Below are positions 18,702 through 28,646 of a stretch of DNA of 64,000 bases, piece after piece (within the stretch, counting starts at the first letter, position 1; each line of letters opens with the position of its first letter). The translations under genes were made by a program, and so were the position numbers. The stretch covers positions 744,001 to 808,000 of the forward strand of contig NZ_BSUL01000001.1 in assembly GCF_030161575.1 (NCBI RefSeq), given 5' to 3'. The stretch is from Arenivirga flava. GTDB lineage: Bacteria; Actinomycetota; Actinomycetes; Actinomycetales; Microbacteriaceae. The notes under the pieces were generated by a model, which did no database searches, was not told the origin of the DNA, and was given only the letters and a program-made list of their open reading frames with translations.

Positions 18702-19031
18702 TCAGAGGGCGAAGCCGAGGGCGCGCATCATGTCGCGCCCGTCGTCCGTGATCCGCTCGGGACCCCACGGCGGCATCCACACCCAGTTGATGCGGAAGGC
18801 GTCGACGATGCCGTCGAGCGATCGGGAGGTGTCCTCCTCGATCACGTCGGTGAGGGGGCACCCCGCCGAGGTCAGCGTCATGCTGATGATGAGCGCGTCG
18901 TGCTCGTCGTCCCAGGCCAGGTCGTAGATCAGGCCGAGGTCGACGATGTTGACCCCGAGCTCGGGGTCGACGACGTCCTTGAGCGCCTCCTCGACCTTGT
19001 CGAAGAGCTCGGGTGCCAGCGCGGAGACCAT
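18702..19031 (-). CDS. sufT: Metal-sulfur cluster assembly factor (MIP18/DUF59, SufT-like)
   Basis: A 109-residue DUF59 protein that helps mature Fe-S proteins downstream of the SUF scaffold. It has the family core VVDPELGVNIVDLGL at about 20-34, the conserved Cys of TSAGCPLTD near 58, and the C-terminal WMPPWGPERIT. Last gene of the suf operon, starting 10 bases upstream of the sufC stop position and so tightly linked. TAGGCT lies 6 bases before its ATG, overlapping the sufC stop, so it may also be expressed separately. Confidence 0.92.
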   Translation of the reverse strand: MVSALAPELFDKVEEALKDVVDPELGVNIVDLGLIYDLAWDDEHDALIISMTLTSAGCPLTDVIEEDTSRSLDGIVDAFRINWVWMPPWGPERITDDGRDMMRALGFAL

Positions 19032-19037
19032 CGGGTC

Positions 19038-19043
19038 AGCCTA
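19038..19043 (-). promoter_or_regulatory. Leaderless -10 element (TAGGCT) inside the sufC end, for sufT
   Basis: TAGGCT lies 6 bases before the sufT ATG and overlaps the sufC stop codon (19041-19043), giving a possible internal promoter. Confidence 0.4.
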
Positions 19044-19799
19044 CGCCGAGGCACCGAGGAAGCGGTCGTAGCCCTCGTCCTCGAGCCGGTCGGCCAGCTC
19101 GGGGCCGCCCTGCTCCGCCACCTTGCCGGCCACGAACACGTGCACGAAGTCCGGGCGGATGTAGCGCAGGATGCGGGTGTAGTGCGTGATGAGCAGCAGG
19201 CCGAGGCCGGTGTCCTGCTTCACGCGGTTGACGCCCTCGGACACGATCTTCAGCGCGTCGACGTCGAGGCCCGAGTCGGTCTCGTCGAGCACCGCGAACT
19301 TCGGCTTCAGCAGCTCGAGCTGCAGGATCTCGTGGCGCTTCTTCTCGCCACCCGAGAAGCCCTCGTTGACGTTGCGCTCCGCGAAGGCGGGGTCCATGCG
19401 CAGCTGCTCCATCGAGGAGCGGACGTCCTTGATCCAGGAGCGGATGGCGGGCGCCTCGCCGTCGATGGCCGTCTTGGCGGTGCGCAGGAAGTTCTGCACG
19501 GTGACGCCCGGGATCTCGACGGGGTACTGCATCGCGAGGAAGAGGCCGGCGCGGGCGCGCTCGTCCACGCTCATGTCGGTGACCTCCTCGCCGTCGAGCA
19601 GGATCGAGCCGCTCTCGACGGTGTACTTGGGGTGGCCGGCGATCGTGTACGCGAGGGTCGACTTGCCCGAGCCGTTGGGGCCCATGATCGCGTGGGTCTC
19701 GCCCTGGTTGATCGTCAGGTCGACGCCGCGCAGGATCTGCTTGGTGCCCTGGTCGGTCTCGACGCTGACGTGCAGGTCCTTGATCTCGAGGGTGGACAT
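19041..19799 (-). CDS. sufC: Fe-S cluster assembly ATPase SufC
   Basis: A 252-residue cytoplasmic ABC ATPase that powers the SufBCD scaffold. Walker A GPNGSGKS (40-47), the FSGGEKKR signature (about 150-157) and the SufC-type Walker B VLDETDSGLD are present. The ETHAIMG stretch before Walker A is characteristic. ATG at 19799. It follows the Rieske gene by 39 bases in the order sufB-sufD-Rieske-sufC-sufT. Confidence 0.97.
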   Translation of the reverse strand: MSTLEIKDLHVSVETDQGTKQILRGVDLTINQGETHAIMGPNGSGKSTLAYTIAGHPKYTVESGSILLDGEEVTDMSVDERARAGLFLAMQYPVEIPGVTVQNFLRTAKTAIDGEAPAIRSWIKDVRSSMEQLRMDPAFAERNVNEGFSGGEKKRHEILQLELLKPKFAVLDETDSGLDVDALKIVSEGVNRVKQDTGLGLLLITHYTRILRYIRPDFVHVFVAGKVAEQGGPELADRLEDEGYDRFLGASA

Positions 19800-19838
19800 G
19801 CTCTCTCTTCCGTTCGGGTCGGGCTCGCGCCCGGAGTC

Positions 19839-20168
19839 TTAGGAGGCGACCTCGACGGTCACCGTGGGATCGATGTAGACATCGCCGTCGCGCAGCTGCA
19901 CGGCGAAGACGGGCACGGGCTCGTAGGCCGGCAGGTTCTGCGGCACGCCGGTCGTCAGCGAGAACTTCGAGCCGTGCGCCCAGCACTCCAGCCCGTCCTC
20001 CTCCACGAAGCCCTCCGCGAGGGAGATCTCGCCGTGCGTGCAGGTGTCGCCGATCGCGTGGATGTCGCCGGCCGAGTCCTTGACGACGGCGATGGGCACG
20101 CCGTCGAGCACCACGCGCACCGCCTGGTTGGCGGGCAGCTCGTCGGAGCTGCAGACCCGCTGCTCCAC
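19839..20168 (-). CDS. Rieske [2Fe-2S] ferredoxin-like protein of the suf operon
   Basis: A 109-residue Rieske-type ferredoxin ('non-haem iron oxygenase ferredoxin subunit'). The cluster ligands are CTH (Cys43, His45) and CWAH (Cys62, His65), followed by the closing G-V-P-Q-N-L-P loop. It probably carries electrons to SUF-mediated cluster assembly; its exact partner is not known. I chose the GTG at 20168, 3 bases after the sufD stop; a CTG at 20174 overlapping that stop is the alternative. Inserted between sufD and sufC, as in many actinobacterial suf operons. Confidence 0.93.
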   Translation of the reverse strand: MEQRVCSSDELPANQAVRVVLDGVPIAVVKDSAGDIHAIGDTCTHGEISLAEGFVEEDGLECWAHGSKFSLTTGVPQNLPAYEPVPVFAVQLRDGDVYIDPTVTVEVAS

Positions 20169-20170
20169 GC

Positions 20171-21349
20171 TCAGGCGCCCTGCGCGGCGGCGAGCTCCGC
20201 CTCGATCGCGCCCAGCAGGCGCTCCTCGAGCTCGGGCGCGCCGATCTGCTGCACGATCTCGGCGAGGAAGCCCTTGACGACGAGCCGCCGCGCCTCCTCC
20301 TCGCTGATGCCGCGCGCCTGCAGGTAGAAGAGCTGCTCGTCGTCGAAACGACCGGTCGCACTCGCGTGGCCGGCGCCCGCGATGTCGCCGGTCTCGATCT
20401 CCAGGTTCGGGATCGAGTCGGCACGGGTGCCGTCGCTGAGCACGAGGTTGCGGTTCTGCTCGTAGCTGTCGGTGCCGGTCGCGGACTGGCGGATGAGCAC
20501 GTCGCCGATCCACACGGACCGCGCGCCCTCGCCCTGCAGCGCACCCTTGTAATTGACGCGGCTGCGGGTGTGCGGAGCGTCGTGGTCGACGTAGACCTGC
20601 TGCTCGAGGTGCTGGCCGGCGTCGGAGAAGTACAGGCCGAGCAACTCGACGTCGCCGCCCTCCGAGGTGAGGTGGCCGGACGGGTTCACCCGCACGACCT
20701 CGCCGCCGAAGCTGACCACGACGTGCTTGAGCTTGGCGTCGCGGCCGATCTGCGCGAAGTGGCTCGCCAGGTGCAGGGCGTCGTCCGCCCAGTCCTGCAC
20801 GGAGACGACGGTCAGCTGCGCGCCGTCGCCGACCACGATCTCGACGTTCTCGGCGAGCACGGCCGAACCGCGGTTCTCGAGGATGACGATGCCGGTGCTC
20901 TGCGGCGCGGCCGTGATCACCGTGTGCGCCGCGCGCGCGGCGGTGCCGAGCTCGGAACGCACGACCGTCGCCTCGCGGCCCTCGCCCGCGACGGTGATCG
21001 CGAGGGCCTGCTCGAAACCGCTCCAGGCGTTGGCGGAGCCCCGGTCCTCGGGCACACCGGCGGAGCCGATGCGGGCGTCGTCGCGGCCGACCCACTCGAT
21101 CGTCACACCGTCGCCGGTCCGGGCGTCGAGCGGATGCGCGGAGCCGTCGAGCGGGCCGTCGAGCAGGGCGCTCAGCTTGCGGACGGGCGTGAGCTTCCAG
21201 ACGGCCTCGGCGCCGGTGACGGCCTCGAAGTCGGCGACCTCGGTCGAGGCGAAGCGCTCGGAGCGGGTCTGCACGGGCACGAAGGCGCCGTCGGAGTGGG
21301 CCTTGATCCTGTGCTGACCGGGCTCGAGGGTGGAGGTGGTGCTGGTCAT
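20171..21349 (-). CDS. sufD: Fe-S cluster assembly protein SufD
   Basis: A 392-residue scaffold component that pairs with SufB and binds SufC. The beta-helix core has the conserved DHxAPHTRSRVNYKG stretch near 283-297 and the C-terminal ISEEEARRLVVKGFLAEI block (about 345-362), which includes the SufC-binding region. ATG at 21349, 2 bases after the sufB stop, so the two are coupled. The N-terminal ~130 residues are variable, as usual. Confidence 0.95.
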   Translation of the reverse strand: MTSTTSTLEPGQHRIKAHSDGAFVPVQTRSERFASTEVADFEAVTGAEAVWKLTPVRKLSALLDGPLDGSAHPLDARTGDGVTIEWVGRDDARIGSAGVPEDRGSANAWSGFEQALAITVAGEGREATVVRSELGTAARAAHTVITAAPQSTGIVILENRGSAVLAENVEIVVGDGAQLTVVSVQDWADDALHLASHFAQIGRDAKLKHVVVSFGGEVVRVNPSGHLTSEGGDVELLGLYFSDAGQHLEQQVYVDHDAPHTRSRVNYKGALQGEGARSVWIGDVLIRQSATGTDSYEQNRNLVLSDGTRADSIPNLEIETGDIAGAGHASATGRFDDEQLFYLQARGISEEEARRLVVKGFLAEIVQQIGAPELEERLLGAIEAELAAAQGA

Positions 21350-21351
21350 CC

Positions 21352-22770
21352 TTAGCCCACGGATCCTTCCATGCCCATCTCGATGAGCTTGTTGAGTTCG
21401 AGTGCGTACTCCATCGGCAGCTCCCGGGCGATCGGCTCGATGAAGCCGCGGACGATCATCGCCATGGCCTCGTCCTCCTCCATGCCGCGGGACATGAGGT
21501 AGAACAGCTGCTCCTCGCTGACCTTCGAGACCGTGGCCTCGTGGCCCAGCTGCACGTCGTCGACGCGGATGTCGATGGCCGGGTAGGTGTCCGACCGCGA
21601 GATCGTGTCGACCAGGAGGGCGTCGCAGCGCACGGTGTTCGCGGAGTGGTGCGCGTTTGCATCCACCCGCACCTCGCCGCGGTAGCCGGCGCGGCCGCCG
21701 CCGCGGGCGATCGACTTCGAGACGATCGACGACTGCGTGAACGGCGCCATGTGGATCATCTTCGCGCCGGCGTCCTGGTGCTGCCCCGGGCCGGCGAAGG
21801 CGACCGAGAGGGTCTCGCCCTTGGCGTGCTCGCCGACGAGGAAGATCGACGGGTACTTCATCGTCACCTTCGAGCCGATGTTCCCGTCGATCCACTCCAT
21901 GGTGGCGCCCTCGTGGGCGACGGCGCGCTTGGTGACGAGGTTGTAGACGTTGTTCGACCAGTTCTGGATCGTCGTGTAGCGCACGCGGGCGTTCTTCTTG
22001 ACGATGATCTCGACGACGGCCGAGTGCAGCGAGTCCGACTTGTAGATCGGAGCGGTGCAGCCCTCGATGTAGTGCACGTAGCTGCCCTCGTCGGCGATGA
22101 TGAGCGTCCGCTCGAACTGGCCCATGTTCTCCGTGTTGATGCGGAAGTAGGCCTGCAGCGGGATCTCGACGTGCACGCCCTTCGGCACGTAGACGAAGGA
22201 GCCGCCCGACCACACGGCGGTGTTGAGCGCGGCGAACTTGTTGTCGCCGGCGGGGATGACGGTGCCGAAGTACTCCTCGAAGAACTCGGGGTGCTCGCGC
22301 AGCGCCGTGTCGGTGTCCATGAAGATCACGCCCTGCTCCTCCAGGTCCTCGCGGATCTGGTGGTAGACGACCTCGGACTCGTACTGCGCAGCGACGCCGG
22401 CGACGAGGCGCTGGCGCTCCGCCTCCGGGATGCCGAGCTTCTCGTACGTGTTCTTGATGTCCTCGGGCAGGTCCTCCCAGGTCTGGGCCTGCTTCTCCGT
22501 CGAGCGCACGAAGTACTTGATGTTGTCGAAGTCGATGCCGCTGAGATCCGCGCCCCACTTCGGCATGGGCTTGCGCTCGAAGAGCTTGTGGCCCTTGAGA
22601 CGCTGCTGGAGCATCCACTCGGGCTCGTTCTTCAGCTGCGAGATGTCGGCGACCACCTGCGGCGAGATGCCGCGGCGCGCCGAGGCGCCCGCGACGTCGG
22701 AGTCGGCCCAGCCGAACTCGTACTGGCCGAGGCTCTCGAGCTCGGGTCGGTCGATGAGCACATCAGACAT
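21352..22770 (-). CDS. sufB: Fe-S cluster assembly protein SufB
   Basis: A 472-residue scaffold subunit on which Fe-S clusters are built in the SufBC2D complex. Landmarks are the [20 protein letters not shown] block near 405-424, the [16 protein letters not shown] stretch (about 230-245) and the [10 protein letters not shown]-terminal region. I chose the ATG at 22770 because a GAAGAGG ribosome-binding site precedes it; an in-frame extension to 22833 has none. First gene of the operon. No SufR-type regulator and no cysteine desulfurase (sufS) or sufU is present in the window. Confidence 0.97.
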   Translation of the reverse strand: MSDVLIDRPELESLGQYEFGWADSDVAGASARRGISPQVVADISQLKNEPEWMLQQRLKGHKLFERKPMPKWGADLSGIDFDNIKYFVRSTEKQAQTWEDLPEDIKNTYEKLGIPEAERQRLVAGVAAQYESEVVYHQIREDLEEQGVIFMDTDTALREHPEFFEEYFGTVIPAGDNKFAALNTAVWSGGSFVYVPKGVHVEIPLQAYFRINTENMGQFERTLIIADEGSYVHYIEGCTAPIYKSDSLHSAVVEIIVKKNARVRYTTIQNWSNNVYNLVTKRAVAHEGATMEWIDGNIGSKVTMKYPSIFLVGEHAKGETLSVAFAGPGQHQDAGAKMIHMAPFTQSSIVSKSIARGGGRAGYRGEVRVDANAHHSANTVRCDALLVDTISRSDTYPAIDIRVDDVQLGHEATVSKVSEEQLFYLMSRGMEEDEAMAMIVRGFIEPIARELPMEYALELNKLIEMGMEGSVG

Positions 22771-23065
22771 TGCTACCTCTTCTCTCGCCGGTGCCAACCC
22801 GGGTCGGTCGGTCGGCATTCCCTCGCGCAGCACTCTCCCCGACGCAGCTGTACGCGTGCAGGTGGCCGGGTTCGCGCATGGGACGCTCGGATCGCCCGCC
22901 TACAATCGGCGGGTGGACGGGATCGCGGAAGACCGCGCCCGATCGTCCGCATCGACTCTCCGGCCAGGGCTGTGCTCCTGAACCTGTCAATCGTACGAGA
23001 GAGCCGCCCAGAAATACAGGCCGCCCCGCCGTGTCGCGCGGGACAGCAGTGAGAGAAGGACCCCC
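22771..23065. other. Divergent regulatory region between sufB and ctaA
   Basis: About 295 non-coding bases separate sufB (minus) and ctaA (plus). A TACAAT at 22901-22906 is flanked by CCCGCC (22895-22900) and GGCGGG (22908-22913), so a -10-like hexamer sits in the loop of a short inverted repeat. It could serve ctaA about 150 bases downstream or be an operator. On the minus strand a TTGACA-like sequence near 22990 has no matching -10. No SufR site is assigned. Confidence 0.4.
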
Positions 23066-24043
23066 GTGAGCCAGTCCCCCGCCACCGGCACTCGCCCGAC
23101 GAGCCTCGTCCGCACGCTCTGGGCGTGGTTGCCGAGCCATGCTATGGACCGGCGCATCGGGCTCTTCGCGTGGCTCTCCGCCGCGGCCGAGCTGCTCATC
23201 ATCGCCACCGGCGGCGCCGTCCGTCTCACCGGCTCCGGGCTCGGCTGCCCGACGTGGCCGACCTGCACCGCCGAGTCCATCGTCAACACGCCCGAGATGG
23301 GCATCCACGGCGTCATCGAGTTCGGCAACCGCACGCTCACCGGTCTCGTCGGCATCCTCGCCGTGGTCGTGCTGCTGCTCGTGCTGCGGATCCGCAGGGA
23401 GCGGCGCGACCTCTTCGTGCTCGCCGCGATCGTGCTGGGCGGCGTCGTCGCGCAGGCGCTCGTCGGCGGCGTGACCGTGCTCACCGGGCTCAACCCCTTC
23501 ATCGTCGGCTTCCACTACGTCGCCTCGGTCATCCTGGTAGCCGTCTGCGCCGCATTCCTCGCACGTCGCGTCGAACCGGCCGGCCCGCGCGAGCGGGCGG
23601 TGCCCAAGGCGTTCGCGATCCTCACGCACGTCACCACGCTGGTGCTCGCCGTGACGATCGTCTTCGGCGTGCTGACCACCGGTGCGGGACCGCATTCGGG
23701 CGACGCAGCCTCGGTGCGCAACGGCTTCGATGCGCAGCTGCTCGAGCACGTGCACGCGTGGCCGGGCTACGCGCTGCTCGCGCTCACGGTGGCGCTGACG
23801 ATCGCGGCCTGGCGCGGCGCGCTGCCCGTGCGCCGCTGGATCACGGCGCTGCTGCTGGTCGAGCTCGTGCAGATCGGCGTCGGCCTCTACCAGGCCCGCA
23901 ACGGGCTGCCTGAGCTCGCGGTCGGCGTGCACATGGTGCTCGCCGCCGTCACGGCGGCGCTCATGGTGGTCGTGGTGCTGCGGCTGAAGCGGGTGCGCGT
24001 CGCGCGGTCCGCGACCGCCGAGCAGGAGTCGCTGGCGGTCTGA
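23066..24043 (+). CDS. ctaA: COX15/CtaA family haem A synthase
   Basis: A 325-residue integral membrane enzyme that oxidises haem O to haem A for aa3-type cytochrome oxidase. About eight membrane segments are visible. The haem-binding His residues occur in the EFGNR, FHYVAS, EHVHAW and GVHMV contexts of the four-helix bundles, and GLGCPTWPTC carries the Cys pair of the first loop. GTG start at 23066 with an AGAGAAGGA site upstream. It converges with ctaB, which makes its haem O substrate. Confidence 0.95.
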   Translation: MSQSPATGTRPTSLVRTLWAWLPSHAMDRRIGLFAWLSAAAELLIIATGGAVRLTGSGLGCPTWPTCTAESIVNTPEMGIHGVIEFGNRTLTGLVGILAVVVLLLVLRIRRERRDLFVLAAIVLGGVVAQALVGGVTVLTGLNPFIVGFHYVASVILVAVCAAFLARRVEPAGPRERAVPKAFAILTHVTTLVLAVTIVFGVLTTGAGPHSGDAASVRNGFDAQLLEHVHAWPGYALLALTVALTIAAWRGALPVRRWITALLLVELVQIGVGLYQARNGLPELAVGVHMVLAAVTAALMVVVVLRLKRVRVARSATAEQESLAV

Positions 24044-24170
24044 GCCCGGCGCCTGCAGAGCGCTCAGGACGCTACCCGCCAGGTCCTCCTCTGCCGAGGC
24101 TCGCCGACAGTGCACCGTGGACCCGTGCGGCGACCGTAGCGGGCGCCGACGAGATCCGATCAGAGCCTGC

Positions 24171-24193
24171 GAACCCCTTCCGGTCGAGGGTTC
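24171..24193. terminator. Possible hairpin downstream of ctaB
   Basis: GAACCC (24171-24176) pairs with GGGTTC (24188-24193), with imperfect flanking pairs, between the converging ctaA and ctaB. Confidence 0.35.
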
Positions 24194-24203
24194 TGCGGAG
24201 GGC

Positions 24204-25124
24204 TTAGAAGGGCAGCAGCGGGTCGACGCCGACGGCGACAAAGACGAGCGTCAGGTAGGTGATCGACGAGTGGAACACGCGCATCGGGCGCACCTCGCCC
24301 TCGCGGATGGCGTGCGCGTAGAGGCGGTGCGACTCCCAGAGGAACCAGGCGCCCGCCGCTACGGCGACCACGGAGTACACGACGCCCATCGGGGCGATCG
24401 GGATCAGCAGCAGCGAGCACGCGACGGTCGCCCACGCGTAGAGGATGACCTGCAGGCCGACCTCGGACCGCTGGCGCACCACGGCGAGCATCGGCACGCC
24501 GGCGGCGGCGTAGTCGTCCTCGTACTTCATCGACAGGGGCCAGTAGTGCGGCGGCGTCCAGAGGAAGACCACCAGGAAGAGGATGAACGCCTCCCACGAC
24601 AACGACTCCGTGACGGCGGACCAGCCGATGACCACCGGGAAGCAGCCGGCGATGCCGCCCCAGACGATGTTCTGCTCGGTACGGCGCTTGAGCACGATCG
24701 TGTAGAAGACGACGTAGGTGAGGATGGCGGCGAGCGCGAGCGCCGACGCCAGCCAGTTGGTGGTGAACCAGAGCCAGGCGATCGAGGCCAAGCCGAGCGC
24801 CCACGCGAACACCACGGCCTCGCGGTCGCTGAGCTCGCCGGTGACGAGCGGACGGTTCGACGTGCGCTTCATGAGGCGGTCGATGTCGCGGTCGATGTAG
24901 CAGTTGAACGCGCCGGCGCTCCCCGCGGCCATCGCGCCGCCGAGCAGTGTGGCGAAGACGAGGAAGAGGTCCGGGATACCGCCCTGGGCCAGGATCATGA
25001 CCGGCGCCGTGGTCACCAGCAGCAGCTCCACGACGCGCGGCTTGGTCAGCGCGAGGTAGGCCCTGGCCTTACGGCGGAACCCGATCGGCGAGCGGTCGAG
25101 CTGCGGGGCGACGGTGACGTCCAT
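24204..25124 (-). CDS. ctaB: Protoheme IX farnesyltransferase (haem O synthase)
   Basis: A 306-residue UbiA-family membrane enzyme that attaches a farnesyl group to protohaem, giving haem O. The first Asp-rich prenyl-diphosphate motif is [15 protein letters not shown] near 91-105; the second Asp-containing region, with [10 protein letters not shown], lies near 200. Nine or so membrane segments are visible, starting after the [13 protein letters not shown] segment. ATG at 25124. It is divergent from the transketolase gene; this ctaB/tkt neighbourhood is common in actinobacteria. Confidence 0.96.
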   Translation of the reverse strand: MDVTVAPQLDRSPIGFRRKARAYLALTKPRVVELLLVTTAPVMILAQGGIPDLFLVFATLLGGAMAAGSAGAFNCYIDRDIDRLMKRTSNRPLVTGELSDREAVVFAWALGLASIAWLWFTTNWLASALALAAILTYVVFYTIVLKRRTEQNIVWGGIAGCFPVVIGWSAVTESLSWEAFILFLVVFLWTPPHYWPLSMKYEDDYAAAGVPMLAVVRQRSEVGLQVILYAWATVACSLLLIPIAPMGVVYSVVAVAAGAWFLWESHRLYAHAIREGEVRPMRVFHSSITYLTLVFVAVGVDPLLPF

Positions 25125-25410
25125 GACTCCTCAGGAGGATCGGGGAAGCGCGGCGCCGGACGCGGCGAGGCTGCGGAGAGTCTACGTGATGTCGAAGGAA
25201 TCGCTGTCTGGACGGGGCTTCCGAATGCGTCCGCGAGCGCCGGATGTGGCTATGCTGGACGATGCTTGCCCGCCTTCTGCGGTGCCCTCCACACCCCTCA
25301 ACCTCCGAGTTCGACGGTGGCGCCCTGGCGCGACGCGGACGTCCCGGCAAGCCCCAAGGGCTGGTCCGTCGGGCCATGCCCGGTCAACACCAAGAAGGGT
25401 CAGCAATCCA
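25125..25410. other. Divergent non-coding region between ctaB and tkt
   Basis: About 286 bases. A TATGCT at 25251-25256 is the best -10 candidate for the pentose-phosphate operon (no convincing -35), leaving a leader of about 150 bases before the tkt GTG. A short open frame runs from an ATG at 25262 into tkt but has no protein-like features. I see no riboswitch fold. Confidence 0.35.
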
Positions 25411-27507
25411 GTGGCAGCTCTGCAGTGGGATCCCATTGACAACAAGGCCGTGAACACGGCCCGCATCCTCGCCGCGGACGCGGTCGAGAAGGTGGGCAAC
25501 GGCCACCCGGGCACGGCGATGAGCCTCGCCCCGCTCGCGTACCTCCTCTTCCAGAAGGTGATGCGCCGGGACCCGAGCGAGAACACCTGGATCGGTCGCG
25601 ACCGCTTCATCCTCTCGGCGGGTCACGCGTCGATCCTGCAGTACGTGCAGTTCTACCTCGCCGGCTACGGCCTCGAGATCGAGGACCTGCAGGCGCTGCG
25701 CACCTGGGGCTCGAAGACCCCCGGCCACCCCGAGTACGGCCACACCGACGGCGTCGAGATCACCACCGGCCCGCTCGGCCAGGGCCTGGCCTCGGCCGTC
25801 GGCTTCGCCTACGCCCAGCGCTTCGAGCGCGGCCTCTTCGACCCGGAGACCCCGGCCGGCGAGAGCGTCTTCGACCACTACACCTACGTGATCGCCGGCG
25901 ACGGCGACCTGCAGGAGGGCGTCACCTCCGAGGCCGGCTCGCTCGCGGGCCACCAGCAGCTCGGCAACCTCATCGCGTTCTACGACTCGAACCAGATCTC
26001 GATCGAGGACGACACCAACATCGCGTTCACCGAGGACGTCGTGGCGCGCTACGAGTCCTACGGCTGGCACGTGCAGGTCGTCGACTGGAAGGCCGGCGCC
26101 GAGTACCACGAGGACATCGAGGCCGTCTACGCCGCCATCGAGGCCGCCAAGGCCGAGACCGGCAAGCCGTCGCTCATCGTCGTCAAGACGATCATCGGCT
26201 GGCCCGCGCCCAAGAAGCAGAACACCGGCAAGATCCACGGCTCGGCGCTCGGCGCCGAGGAGCTCGCCGCCACCAAGCAGATCCTGGGCTTCGACCCCGA
26301 GAAGACCTTCGAGGTCGACCCGGACGTGCTCGAGCACACCCGCGGCGCGATCGCACGCGGCCAGGCGCAGCACGCCGAGTGGCGCGAGGCCTTCGACGCC
26401 TGGGCGGCGGCGAACCCCGGGCGCAAGCAGCTGCTCGACCGCGTCCTGTCGGGCGAGCTGCCCGAGGGCGTCGAGGAGGCCCTGCCGGTCTTCGAGCCGG
26501 GCAAGGAGGTCTCGACCCGCGCAGCCTCCGGCCAGGTCATCAACGCCCTGGCCGGCGTCGTCCCCGAGCTCTGGGGCGGCAGCGCCGACCTCGCCGAGTC
26601 GAACCTCACCACCATCAAGGGCGGCGGCTCGTTCGTGCCCGCGGGCGTGGAGACTGAGGAGTGGGGCCAGGGCAACCCGTACGGCCGCGTGCTGCACTTC
26701 GGCATCCGCGAGCACGCGATGGGCTCGATCCTCAACGGCATCACCCTGCACGGCAACACCCGCCCGTTCGGCGGCACCTTCCTCATCTTCAGCGACTACA
26801 TGCGCCCGGCGGTGCGTCTCGCCGCGCTGCAGAAGTCGCCGACGATCTACGTCTGGACGCACGACTCCGTCGCGCTCGGCGAGGACGGCCCCACGCACCA
26901 GCCGATCGAGCAGCTCTGGGCGCTCCGCGCCATCCCTGGCCTCGACATCGTGCGCCCGGCCGACGCCAACGAGGTCGCCTACGCGTGGAAGACCATCCTC
27001 GAGCGTCGGGAGGGCCCGGCCGGCATCGCGCTGAGCCGTCAGAACCTGCCCGTCTTCGAGCGCGGCACCGGCGAGGCCTCGGGCGACACCTTCGCGTCCG
27101 CCAGCAACGTCTCGAAGGGCGCCTACGTGCTCGCCGAGGCGCCGAACGGCACCCCGGACGTCATCGTGATCGCAACCGGTTCAGAGGTGCAGATCGCCGT
27201 CGAGACGCGCGAGGTGCTGAAGGCCGAGGGCATCAACGTCCGCGTGGTCTCCGCGCCCAGCCTCGAGTGGTTCGAGGAGCAGACCGCGGAGTACCGCGAG
27301 TCGGTGCTGCCGGCCGCCGTGAAGGCCCGCGTCTCGATCGAGGCGGGTTCCTCGCTCGGCTGGCGCGGCTACGTCGGCGACGCCGGCCGCAGCGTCGCCA
27401 TCGACCACTTCGGCGCCTCCGCCGACTACAAGACGCTCTTCCGCGAGTTCGGCATGACCACCGAGCACGCCGTCGCCGCCGTCAAGGAATCGCTGGCCGC
27501 GCTCTGA
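25411..27507 (+). CDS. tkt: Transketolase
   Basis: A 698-residue thiamine-diphosphate enzyme of the non-oxidative pentose-phosphate pathway, moving two-carbon units between sugar phosphates. The N-terminal [13 protein letters not shown] block, the ThDP motif GDGDLQEG...DSN near 165-195, and the C-terminal ATGSEVQIA region are all present. GTG start at 25411 preceded by AAGAAGGGTC; longer extensions upstream lack conserved sequence. First gene of a six-gene co-directional pentose-phosphate cluster. Confidence 0.97.
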   Translation: MAALQWDPIDNKAVNTARILAADAVEKVGNGHPGTAMSLAPLAYLLFQKVMRRDPSENTWIGRDRFILSAGHASILQYVQFYLAGYGLEIEDLQALRTWGSKTPGHPEYGHTDGVEITTGPLGQGLASAVGFAYAQRFERGLFDPETPAGESVFDHYTYVIAGDGDLQEGVTSEAGSLAGHQQLGNLIAFYDSNQISIEDDTNIAFTEDVVARYESYGWHVQVVDWKAGAEYHEDIEAVYAAIEAAKAETGKPSLIVVKTIIGWPAPKKQNTGKIHGSALGAEELAATKQILGFDPEKTFEVDPDVLEHTRGAIARGQAQHAEWREAFDAWAAANPGRKQLLDRVLSGELPEGVEEALPVFEPGKEVSTRAASGQVINALAGVVPELWGGSADLAESNLTTIKGGGSFVPAGVETEEWGQGNPYGRVLHFGIREHAMGSILNGITLHGNTRPFGGTFLIFSDYMRPAVRLAALQKSPTIYVWTHDSVALGEDGPTHQPIEQLWALRAIPGLDIVRPADANEVAYAWKTILERREGPAGIALSRQNLPVFERGTGEASGDTFASASNVSKGAYVLAEAPNGTPDVIVIATGSEVQIAVETREVLKAEGINVRVVSAPSLEWFEEQTAEYRESVLPAAVKARVSIEAGSSLGWRGYVGDAGRSVAIDHFGASADYKTLFREFGMTTEHAVAAVKESLAAL

Positions 27508-27536
27508 GCGCGACCTCCACGAAGGGAACACCCAGC

Positions 27537-28646
27537 ATGAGCACCACCCCCACCGCCCAGCTCTCCGAGGTCGGCGTCAGCATCTGGCTCGACGACCTCT
27601 CCCGTGAGCGGATCAAGTCCGAGGGCCTGCAGCAGCTGATCGCGGAGCGCGACGTCGTCGGCGTGACGACCAACCCGACGATCTTCGCCTCCGCCCTCTC
27701 GAAGGGCGAGGCCTACGACGAGCAGGTCCGCGAGCTCGCGGCCGCCGGCGTCGACGTGACGAAGGCGGTCTTCGAGATCACCACGGACGACGTCCGCGAC
27801 GCGAGCATCGTCTTCCGCGACATCTACGAGAGCTCGAAGGGCTTCGACGGCCGCGTGTCGATCGAGGTCGAGCCGGGTCTGGCGCACGACGCGCAGGGCA
27901 CGATCGAGCAGGCGAAGGCCCTCTGGGCCAAGGTCGACCAGCCCAACGCGATGATCAAGATCCCGGCCACGGTCGAGGGGCTCGAGGCCATCACCGCCGT
28001 CATCGCCGCGGGCATCAGCGTCAACGTGACGCTGATCTTCTCGCTCGAGCGCTACGCGGCCGTCATCGACGCGTACCTCGCCGGCCTGGAGCAGGCGAAG
28101 GCCGCCGGCATCGACCTGTCGACCATCCACTCGGTCGCCTCGTTCTTCGTGTCGCGGGTCGACAGCGAGATCGACAAGCGCCTCGACGCGGTCGGCACCG
28201 ACGAGGCCGCGGCGCTCAAGAGCAAGGCCGGCGTCGCGAACGCTCAGCTGGCCTACAAGCTCTACGAGGAGCAGTTCGCCGGGGAGCGGGCCGCCGCGCT
28301 GATCGGTGCGGGCGCCAACCCGCAGCGTCCGCTCTGGGCCTCGACCGGCGTCAAGGACCCGAGCCTGCCCGACACCCTCTACGTGACCGAGCTCGCCGTC
28401 GCGGGCGTGGTCAACACGATGCCGGAGAAGACGCTCGAGGCGACCTTCGACCACGGCGTCATCGAGGGCGACCGCGTGACGGGCTCCTACGCCGCCGCGC
28501 AGGAGGTCATCGACGCGATCGAGGCGCAGGGCATCTCGGTCGCCGAGGTCACCGCGCTGCTCGAGAAGGAGGGCGTGGAGAAGTTCATCGTCTCCTGGAA
28601 CGAGCTCCTCGAGACCGTGACCTCCGCGCTGGAGGCCGCCAAGTGA
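27537..28646 (+). CDS. tal: Transaldolase
   Basis: A 369-residue class I aldolase of the long actinobacterial type that transfers a dihydroxyacetone unit from sedoheptulose-7-phosphate to glyceraldehyde-3-phosphate. The Schiff-base Lys lies in [10 protein letters not shown] near 140; VTTNPTIF (about 41-48) and [11 protein letters not shown] are family signatures. ATG at 27537 after GAAGGGA. It ends in an overlap (GTGA) with pgi. Elsewhere these two activities occur fused in one polypeptide; here they remain separate but coupled. Confidence 0.96.
   Translation: MSTTPTAQLSEVGVSIWLDDLSRERIKSEGLQQLIAERDVVGVTTNPTIFASALSKGEAYDEQVRELAAAGVDVTKAVFEITTDDVRDASIVFRDIYESSKGFDGRVSIEVEPGLAHDAQGTIEQAKALWAKVDQPNAMIKIPATVEGLEAITAVIAAGISVNVTLIFSLERYAAVIDAYLAGLEQAKAAGIDLSTIHSVASFFVSRVDSEIDKRLDAVGTDEAAALKSKAGVANAQLAYKLYEEQFAGERAAALIGAGANPQRPLWASTGVKDPSLPDTLYVTELAVAGVVNTMPEKTLEATFDHGVIEGDRVTGSYAAAQEVIDAIEAQGISVAEVTALLEKEGVEKFIVSWNELLETVTSALEAAK

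Noticed and set aside
22980..22995. TTGACA-like -35 on the minus strand upstream of sufB
   Set aside because: No -10 at suitable spacing.
25125..25410. Riboswitch or small RNA in the larger intergenic gaps (also 22771-23065, 51028-51257)
   Set aside because: I found no conserved aptamer core or extended fold that I could recognise by reading.
25262..25453. Short ORF downstream of a TATGCT hexamer, before tkt
   Set aside because: Runs into tkt in another frame, Pro/Arg-rich, no homology or ribosome-binding site; more likely leader DNA.
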